64,000 nucleotides of DNA from Ceriagrion tenellum. Taxonomy: Eukaryota > Arthropoda > Insecta > Odonata > Coenagrionidae. The DNA lies in NCBI GenBank assembly GCA_963169105.1, contig OY720642.1, positions 77,230,716 through 77,294,715 on the forward strand. The letters are read 5' to 3'. The translations under genes and the position numbers were made by a program. This document shows positions 57,365 to 64,000 of this stretch, in pieces (positions within the stretch are counted from its first letter, which is position 1; each line of letters begins with the position of its first letter). The notes beneath the pieces are model-generated. The model saw only the letters and a program-made list of their open reading frames with translations, searched no databases and was not told where the DNA came from.

Positions 57365-58189
57365 CTAACTCTGCTTCAATAATTTCCTCCATACTGACCT
57401 ATCCTTGCAAACCTCTTTTGCCTCATTTACCCCCATACACTGCTTCATACACGCTCTCCTGTTTTTAAGACTCTTAATATTCCTCCTCGTAAGAATTGTC
57501 TCAACCACATTCAGCCACAACTTTCTCGGCCTACCTCTACCTCTTGCAAAATTTATTTCACTCTTATATATCTATTTCGTTATTCGACTCTCATCTGTTC
57601 TCTCAACATGGCCAAACCGACGAAGCACACTCCTTTCATATATGTCCATTACTGGAGCATCTAACCCACATTCATATATTACCCACTCATTCCTGACCCT
57701 ATCCATCCTAATCTTGCCGCAAACACTCTTCAGATAACTCATACCCACGGCGTTTAGTCTACTCTTATGTGTATTCTGACATAACCATGTTTCACTACCA
57801 TACAACAAAGTGGGGAGAGGTGAACTTTTGTACACCGCGATTTTTTCTTCCTTAGACAGACACTCAATCCTTGATATTCTCCACATGCTACCTACCACTT
57901 TCCTTCCAGCATCCACACGTTTCTTTATCTCCTCATCTATCCGTCCATCTTTCGCAAACATCTTATTTAAGTACACAAAATGATCCACTTGTTCAATTAC
58001 TTCACCATTCACCCTCATCATACAGTTATTCTCCCCATTCTCCTTATCAAAAACTAATACTTTTGTCTTGCACGTATTTATCCTAAATTCCTTTCTCTCT
58101 GTTGATTCACAAAACTTATCTAGGAGCTTCGGTAATTCCTGTTGGCTCTCTGAGATCAAAACAGCATCATCCGCATATAGTAGAATCAT
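57365..58189 (-). mobile_element. LINE reverse transcriptase C-terminal half, 205-residue open frame
   Basis: A minus-strand frame starting at 58189 (stop at 57572) opens with MILLYADDAVLISES, the catalytic YADD box of a LINE reverse transcriptase. It continues with INTCKTKVLVF, the VYLNKMFAKDGR block, KEEKIAVYKSSPLPTLLYGS followed by ETW, GKIRMDRVRNEWV and VLRRFGHVERTDESRITK. This is the palm C-terminal part, thumb and tail in an RTE-like order. The frame is intact over 205 residues, but the upstream reverse transcriptase and endonuclease are missing (truncated at about 58200). The 3' part (57365-57571) is non-coding or frameshifted. Clade beyond 'RTE-like' is uncertain. Fragments of the same family occur at 40.1-40.5 kb. 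Confidence 0.88.
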
Positions 58190-58536
58190 AAGTATTATGA
58201 ATAATATATTTCAGATTGTTCGACTGTGCTCTGGTAATAAAAAAATGCGGATGTAAATATGGATGCTCCAGCGATGTGCAATACATGAATACTCCTGCGA
58301 GCTTCGTTGGTTTGGCCATCTTAAGAAATGTTTGAGAGTAAATTAATTGAATAGATTGATTGTAGAGGTGTAAATTAAACAAGAGAGAGGGGTGGGTCGA
58401 TAGTCATGGATGAATCCTGTGAAAGAGACTCAGCAGAGACGGTATGTAAGTAGTTTAAAGAACAGGAGAGCGTCTCTAGCGTTTCCGCGACGAATTGGCA
58501 CTTGCTCCATTTCTTCTTGCGGAATTCCTGTCTCCC
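58190..58536. other. No gene recognised
   Basis: Nothing identified upstream of the LINE truncation point. Confidence 0.4.
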
Positions 58537-58660
58537 CGACAACGTTTCTCCTCTTATGCTGTGAGCACACATCTTCGACAAAAAGATGCCTCCAGAATTG
58601 GAGGAGAAACGTTGTCGAAAAAACAACGACGCGGCTGGATCCCCAGAAGAAGAAACGGAA
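58508..58660. repeat. Hairpin element with 16-bp perfect stem
   Basis: cgacaacgtttctcct (58537-58552) pairs exactly with aggagaaacgttgtcg (58602-58617). Outer blocks also pair loosely (ccatttcttcttgcgg with ccagaagaagaaacgg). The loop holds a smaller hairpin, atcttcgacaaaaagat. Overlapping open frames on both strands here are consequences of the symmetry. Confidence 0.8.
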
Positions 58661-58954
58661 GAAATAAGAGAGCATGTATGAATGGATGCATAATTGTAAT
58701 AGCAATATAAATGATACACAAGAACAAGGTATATCCCACACATTCCAGCAAAAATCAAAACAACTTTTTATACTGTGTCCATCTGGAGTGGGAACGGAAT
58801 GATAGGTATGTTAGTATCCCTCAGGAAAATGGAGGACACAAGAAAAGTCTGAGTTTAAACGCTCATGCCGTCTTCTCGTTCATGTGAAAAAGACAACTGC
58901 TGTGCTCAAAGAAGATAGGACTACAAAACAGGAAACAGTATGTGTAAACATTCG
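58661..58954. other. No gene recognised
   Basis: Nothing identified. Confidence 0.4.
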
Positions 58955-59372
58955 TACGCAGCGTGGTACTCTATGGATCAGAAGCATGGACAATTGGAAA
59001 AGCAGACCAGAAAAGACTAGAAGCCTTCGAAAACTGGTGTTGGAGGAGGATGCTGAAGATAAAATGGACGGACAAAATAAGAATTGATGAAGTGCACAGA
59101 AGCATAGAGGAGAGGACAATGTGGAACACTATACAGAAAAGAAAAACCAGATGGCTTAGAAACATCCTGAGACACAATGAGTTTGTGAAGAACATAATTG
59201 TAGGGAAAATAGAGGAAAAAGTTTCCATAGGAAGACCCAGGAATAAATTCATGGACCAAATAAAGAGGAAAGTACAAAGGAAGAGATACCAGGAGGTGAG
59301 GGAACTAGCATTAGATAGGGAAGGGTGGAGGGCTACAGTCAACCAATCTTAGGATTGAACAATCAATGAATG
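58955..59372 (+). mobile_element. RTE-type LINE tail, copy 6, longest
   Basis: A 129-residue plus frame (from 58963) begins MVLYGSEAWTIGKADQKRLE and continues AFENWCWRRMLKIKWTDKI, EERTMWNTIQKRKTRWL, LRHNEFVKNIIVGKIEEKVS, IGRPRNKFMDQIKRKVQRKR, YQEVRELALDREGWRATVNQ, then stop. It closely follows the C-terminal tail of BovB-like RTE proteins. The 3' end is ggattgaacaatcaatgaat gaatg, an ATGA repeat. The frame is open end to end, so this is the least decayed copy, but the endonuclease and reverse transcriptase domains are absent. Confidence 0.92.
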
Positions 59373-60312
59373 AATGTCGTCTTATCACTGGGAGAAGAAA
59401 CACTTTACGAAAAGGAATAATATTGCAGAAGATTTCAATACAGGAGGGCGTGAGCTAATGTTTGAAGTTGGCATACGTAAAGGATGTTAAGGATACGGCA
59501 TCGCAGAGGAAATTGTCATGTATAGCCACTTATTATGCCTATTATTAGACCTAATTATGTCTTTTGATAGTGCGTGCCTCAGCCATAGTGAATGTCTTGA
59601 TATGTATTTAAATGTGTGTGGATGGATGAATTCTTAGAGGTCTGCGGTAGCGTAAAAGAAACAGATGGCTGCATTCCTGGTAAACTCAAGATGAAGACAG
59701 GAAACTGACCAATTTTCGTAAAAGCATTCACCTCGAAAACAAACACAGCCATGGGGCGGAAACCCAAAAGAATGAGCCGAACTGGCCAAGTTTCGTTTAC
59801 CGCGATTCTTTTGATTTGAAAAAAATACAAAATAAGCAAAATTCGCACGCCGTCCATCTGCTCCGTTTTCATAACTGTGAAAGAGGCAAAGAGAGATATA
59901 TGAGATAACGATAGTGGAAATAGGAATGTTCTACATTTCCAAATTCCATTGTCCGCCCCTCTCTCTTCCTCCTTGTCTTGGCTCTCCCTTTTGTTACGTC
60001 ATTCGGTGCACATTCGGCCTCAAAAACTTGGCGGACTTCCGAACAATAATTCTTCCGCCAGTATATTTTAACAAAGCCCTTGGAGGAGAATGTAACGTAT
60101 TCACGCTCTCAACCTGCGTTTCTCAAGATTATAAATGGTTTATGCGTACTCCTCGTGTTTGTTTGGACAGGACTACACACTTATATCACTGTTTTGTGAT
60201 AGATTACCTCATATTTCAATGATTATTCGGTGCGCATTCCGCCATCTTATCAAAAATTAGCGGGGTAAATCCAGCATCTCAGCCATGAATCTGATCTCAA
60301 CAATCAATGGAA
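59373..60312. other. No gene recognised
   Basis: Frames 59579-59872 (-) and 59914-60222 (+, 102 residues) are anonymous. Confidence 0.45.
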
Positions 60313-61014
60313 TGTTCTAGAAATTAGCACATCACCGACGCTAGAATTTTCAAGTAGGTTCTGGATAACCAACAATACAATCGACCGCGAGGCTATACAT
60401 ATAAAGCGTGCACAAGGAAGGAGAGACACTCACTGTTTTTCGCACTTGCTGTCGGTCGTAATGCTCAATTACTGGTCGCTTGTTTGAATGACCCTGTATT
60501 AAGTATTGATTTTTTTTGGTGCGTCAACGGAGATTTTCGGCAACCAATATTTAACAAATGCTACGGGAATAAGTAGTAACTATAGAGAGTTATTCGGCAA
60601 GGACGCGCCAGATACAACTAGCGGAATACAGGAGGAGGAAGCCAGGTGTAGCAGAAAGGCGAGCAGCAAGGGAGGAGAGCAATCGGTCAAAGCACGCATC
60701 AATGGTAGTGGCGAAGCTTAAGCATCAATAGGACTAATTGTCACACAAGAAATTGTTGTATTGCGCATTGCTATTGATTTATTATTTGTGTGTAAAATCA
60801 ACGCATGATCGTATTTTGCGGAAGTGATAATATACCAAGTGAACCCAAGGAACAGTGAAAATGAACATACGTGGGGAAAACAACAGTAATTTGAGATTTC
60901 TGTGCATTTAAGTGCTTTTTGTATTTGTTGTGAGTGTCAGTGATATATTGTTTAAGGGTATTGTGTCAAGTGAGCTGAATTCTATTTAATAAATTTTAAA
61001 TGCAGCTGAGTGCA
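60313..61014 (+). mobile_element. Possible 5' LTR of a retrotransposon
   Basis: The segment starts TG (tgttctagaa) and ends CA (gctgagtgca). It contains a TATA-like tatacatataaag at about 60394-60406, an initiator-like tcactg about 30 bases later, and a polyadenylation signal aataaa at 60988-60993. It is followed three bases later by a primer-binding-site-like sequence. This is the expected U3-R-U5 order of an LTR. No 3' LTR, gag or pol is visible downstream to the window end, so the element is incomplete or the call is wrong. Confidence 0.4.
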
Positions 61015-61017
61015 TGT

Positions 61018-61028
61018 TGGCGCCCAAC
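61018..61028 (+). promoter_or_regulatory. Lysine-tRNA-type primer binding site (candidate)
   Basis: tggcgcccaac is the 11-base complement of a lysine tRNA 3' end ending gttgggcgcca, used as primer by many insect LTR elements. The match stops after 11 bases (ccgaacg follows). Confidence 0.45.
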
Positions 61029-61071
61029 CGAACGAGTTGTACCGTCATCTCATCTTATGTTTTTAATGTTA

Positions 61072-61092
61072 CAAGAGAGAGAGAGAGAGAGA
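61072..61092. repeat. (GA)n microsatellite
   Basis: About ten uninterrupted GA units. Confidence 0.95.
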
Positions 61093-62195
61093 AGCGATCC
61101 TTGATTACGTGGCCACTCGCACGAATGAATCGGGTTCTGTTTCGGCGTTTGTTACGCGATGGGCTTTGCGTCGCGTAAAGGGATGTTTAAAGCGAAGGAA
61201 ATTAGAGAGGCACGGAGGGACGTGAGGCCAATGCGGCAAATGGGCGGTGAAATGGAAGGTAAGTGCCTGAAAATCTTTGAGTGAGGAAGAGAGACGAAGA
61301 TTAAGGAGCACGCTAATGTAGCGGAAGGGATCGCAAGGAGAGTGAGAATACCGTAAAAAATAAAAAGAGGTCCGAGATTCGGGTGTTATTGTTTCTCGAC
61401 GATTTGTTTCGTCCCCGCATTCCTTAGAGCTTAACGACCTCCGTGCTCCAATGATCTGAACTAATGAGAGCGATATAGAGTTGGAGCAGTGACAAATGAT
61501 GATCAACCCTCGAGGAATTTCCAGCTGCTGCACACATCTGAGGGCGAGAGAATCCGGGAAGATAAAAATGAATGAAGTGGAATTAAATAACCCACCTGCA
61601 CTGAACTCATTGCTGGAAGAAATAGCATTAAGACTGTATTTCTACTACTATACCTCTGCAGCAGCTTCTCACCCAAACCAGAATGATGAGCGCGTATTAA
61701 GAAAGAACAGTCATCTATCTTCTTACAAATGTGGAGAAAGGATTAAACTCAGAGAGAGATACTTAAGTTTATAATAAATTATCATGAAACCTTCACAACT
61801 TCTTCACGACTTCCTTAAAACTTGTTCATTTCCGTGTTTTCTCTTCGCTCACTGTACTTGCTTAAAAGTCGATACGTTAAAATACCGAGGGAGACATAAA
61901 AAACATTCTTTATCTGTTGACGAAATTAGTTTTTAAAATTTAGAATTGAGTATCAACTCTACAATCAGGTTAAGCGTTTTTCAAATATCTGAATAGTTTT
62001 TCCTGACTACAGCCTTTTCACTTCCCCAATAGTCCCTGGTACTTGCCGTCTTTCCTTACGTAGGTACCATTTCTTAAAGAAACCAATGGACTTGAAAATC
62101 TCCATAATCTTAGATTTAGCATTATCTTACTGCAACTGTGATTTCGTACTAACAAATATAAATTTTTATCCTCCGAATTCCACATCACTCATGAT
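61093..62195. other. No gene recognised
   Basis: Balanced composition to about 61.55 kb, then A+T-rich. Frames 61105-61533 (-, 142 residues) and 61496-61774 (+, 92 residues) are anonymous. If the LTR call is right, this would be internal retroelement sequence, but no gag-like motif such as a CCHC box is present. Confidence 0.4.
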
Positions 62196-62272
62196 TCAGG
62201 CAGAATTCGAACCAGTCTGCTAAACAAACAGGCCGACGTGTCACCAGCTACTTTGGCCGGCTTTTAAACAAA
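62196..62272 (-). mobile_element. tRNA-like SINE head, family S3, copy 2
   Basis: The minus strand reads agccggccaaagtagctggt (A-box-like tagctggtgac), cggcctgt and a clean B box, ggttcgaattc. It aligns with 8636-8712. No body or tail could be delimited. Confidence 0.6.
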
Positions 62273-64000
62273 AATCGGCACTTATTACATATTCTTAAAA
62301 CCGGTAACATATAAATCATAACGTAAAAGACACTAGACTTTACCACAAATAGTTTTCTCGTCGGAATAGTGATGTGGCAGGCGCAATGATGGAAAATGGA
62401 ATCGTAAAAATTGATTTGCTATTGGAATCACTTAGAATATTTCAAAATTCTCATGCTAAGTTCTTCCCGGTCGTAGACGTAAAGGTCAAAATTAAATATT
62501 TTTACAAAATGTTGTATCGAAACAAATAAAAATACAATAGTTCTTCATTTTGGATAGATTTGACTCCGTCAATATCAATTTCAGCCAATATATACCTCGA
62601 ATGAGTCTTTAACGAAATATACCAAAGTTACTAGTTTTACAACTATAGTTTAAAAAAAGGAGTCTATACACACTTCATTATACTGAATAAATGTAAAGGA
62701 GCCATAAACCTAAACTAAATTTAAAACACTTCGGGCATTATCTGAGGTGAAAGGAACATAACCTCCTAAAATAGGTTAAGAGGATTCTGCTGCTTCTGTG
62801 TGAGTAAACAAATTCTGGATTCCAACATTTAGTTTAATTGGCTTTAAAACCATTTTTTCGCTGCTGGCCTGCAATACCAACTGAAAACCATAATTAAATT
62901 ATAAAACATGCAGATCATTTGAAGAACATACCCCTTCCATGAATACTTTTCTACAGCCATAAAGGCCGACAGCAGCCCCAGTAATAACCTCATTTTGACA
63001 CCAATAATCCGAGTAATTAGCTAATAACCCAAAATAAGGAGGTAAGATTCATTAATTACATACTTAACCACTTTAACTTGTATTTTAAACGGAGTTTTAA
63101 CATGTCATAAACTGTTATCCTCGAAAAAAGCATAAGTTATAAAAACAGTATTTCCTCCGAGTTTCTGCCATTCTCACATTTATAACCATAATTTCAAGTT
63201 CGAACTTTGAGGAAAATAGCGTGGAATGGTACATTTTTGGACACCCATAAGACATACTAAATATTTTAAAAAAAGAGGGTTGCCTAAATATTAATCGAAC
63301 ATTTATTCCATTTTACGGTGATATTTCATTAGCTACCCCTTGAAGCATTACCGCACCGAGCGTTGATGTCTCCCGCTCAATTTACGAATAAAGACATAAT
63401 CAAATACCGAGAAATGCGAATTTTGCTAAGCTAATCTTGAGAACTTAATTTATTTGAAATTTACTATTATTGGAATACCTTTTTTAATACGATGAAGCGC
63501 ACATATATTAGGTCACCACTTTATTTTAAGCTCTCTCAAGTGTATCATCTGCTTCTGTCACCCAATCCCCCTCACAAGAAAATTCAATTGACGCCAAAAA
63601 TCTAAGATGATTGAAACATATTTCCCACAGAAAGCATCATAAAAACATTGCTTCATTTCCCAGTTGAGAGTAAATCTATTTGCCAATATTTAAGTAGTCC
63701 ATATTCCCCAATTTGAGTAGTCTTATTTCATAGAAACGGTTGGACCGCTATTATTACCGCTACAGTTCAATGGTTTGTAAAACATTTCAAACAAGAATCC
63801 ACGAATTAAATCCTATAAAAGAACATACTTGCATGTAACATGCTACTTTTACTCTCTGATATAATTTTATTTTATGTTAACGGTAATCACATCACATGTC
63901 CCATGGTATAGCATTCAAAGAACATATACTTAAGCATAAACTCAACCCATGTTTACCCGATAGGTTCACATTGATATAAAGAGAGCAGTATACTACCGTT
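62273..64000. other. No gene recognised
   Basis: Strongly A+T-rich, with stops in all frames and no frame above 60 residues. No repeat identified by eye. Confidence 0.5.

Noticed and set aside
58410..58758. Overlapping frames on both strands near 58.5 kb
   Set aside because: Produced by the symmetry of an inverted repeat; no motif.

Overview
The window is non-coding, transposon-dense DNA from a large animal genome, most probably an insect or another arthropod. It is A+T-rich overall, with scattered CpG-rich islands of 0.3-1 kb. No bacterial-style gene organisation, rRNA gene or convincing multi-exon host gene is visible. The arthropod inference rests on the mobile elements: an R2-clade retrotransposon, RTE-type LINE tails ending in ATGA-like repeats, a Penelope-like GIY-YIG endonuclease and several tRNA-derived SINEs. 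The species cannot be named from the sequence alone.

Layout. 1-9 kb: a perfect 28-bp tandem repeat, four foldback (hairpin) elements, one SINE, and CpG-rich blocks at 5.1-5.5 and 6.95-7.85 kb. 9-20 kb: an antisense RTE tail at 9.4 kb, CpG-rich patches, and a possible hAT transposase fragment at 15 kb. 20-29 kb: a Harbinger-like MITE with a TTA duplication, a second copy of the SINE, an antisense LINE tail abutting a Penelope endonuclease reading frame at 22.1-22.6 kb, an element with 47-bp inverted termini at 27.1-27.9 kb, and another antisense LINE tail. 29-38 kb: a foldback element, a dispersed repeat (called family A here), a 1.25-kb imperfect inverted repeat whose arms end in RTE tails, a short candidate host exon at 34.4 kb, and a composite SINE insertion at 37.6-38.05 kb with a 15-bp target-site duplication and 84-bp near-perfect inverted arms. 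39-49 kb: a second MITE copy, a tandemly duplicated LINE tail, SINE-derived inverted repeats, family A units in tandem, and a degraded R2-like element (46.2-48.7 kb) lying outside rDNA between family A copies. 49-64 kb: a non-autonomous hAT element with an 8-bp duplication and a LINE fragment inside, G-rich islands, more RTE tails, an antisense LINE with an FADD-class reverse transcriptase active site, and an LTR-like structure followed by a lysine-tRNA-type primer binding site.

Functionally this is a record of retrotransposition and DNA transposition, not a working gene cluster. Autonomous reverse transcriptases (R2-like, RTE-like and Penelope-like, all broken or truncated here) are the kind of machinery that could have mobilised the SINEs. 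The inverted-repeat elements and the hAT and Harbinger-like MITEs would depend on transposases not present in the window. The most distinctive signals are the R2-like copy outside rDNA, the composite palindromic SINE insertion, the RTE-tipped giant inverted repeat, and the high density of foldback elements, many of which share a GTTTC plus CATCATC-type core.
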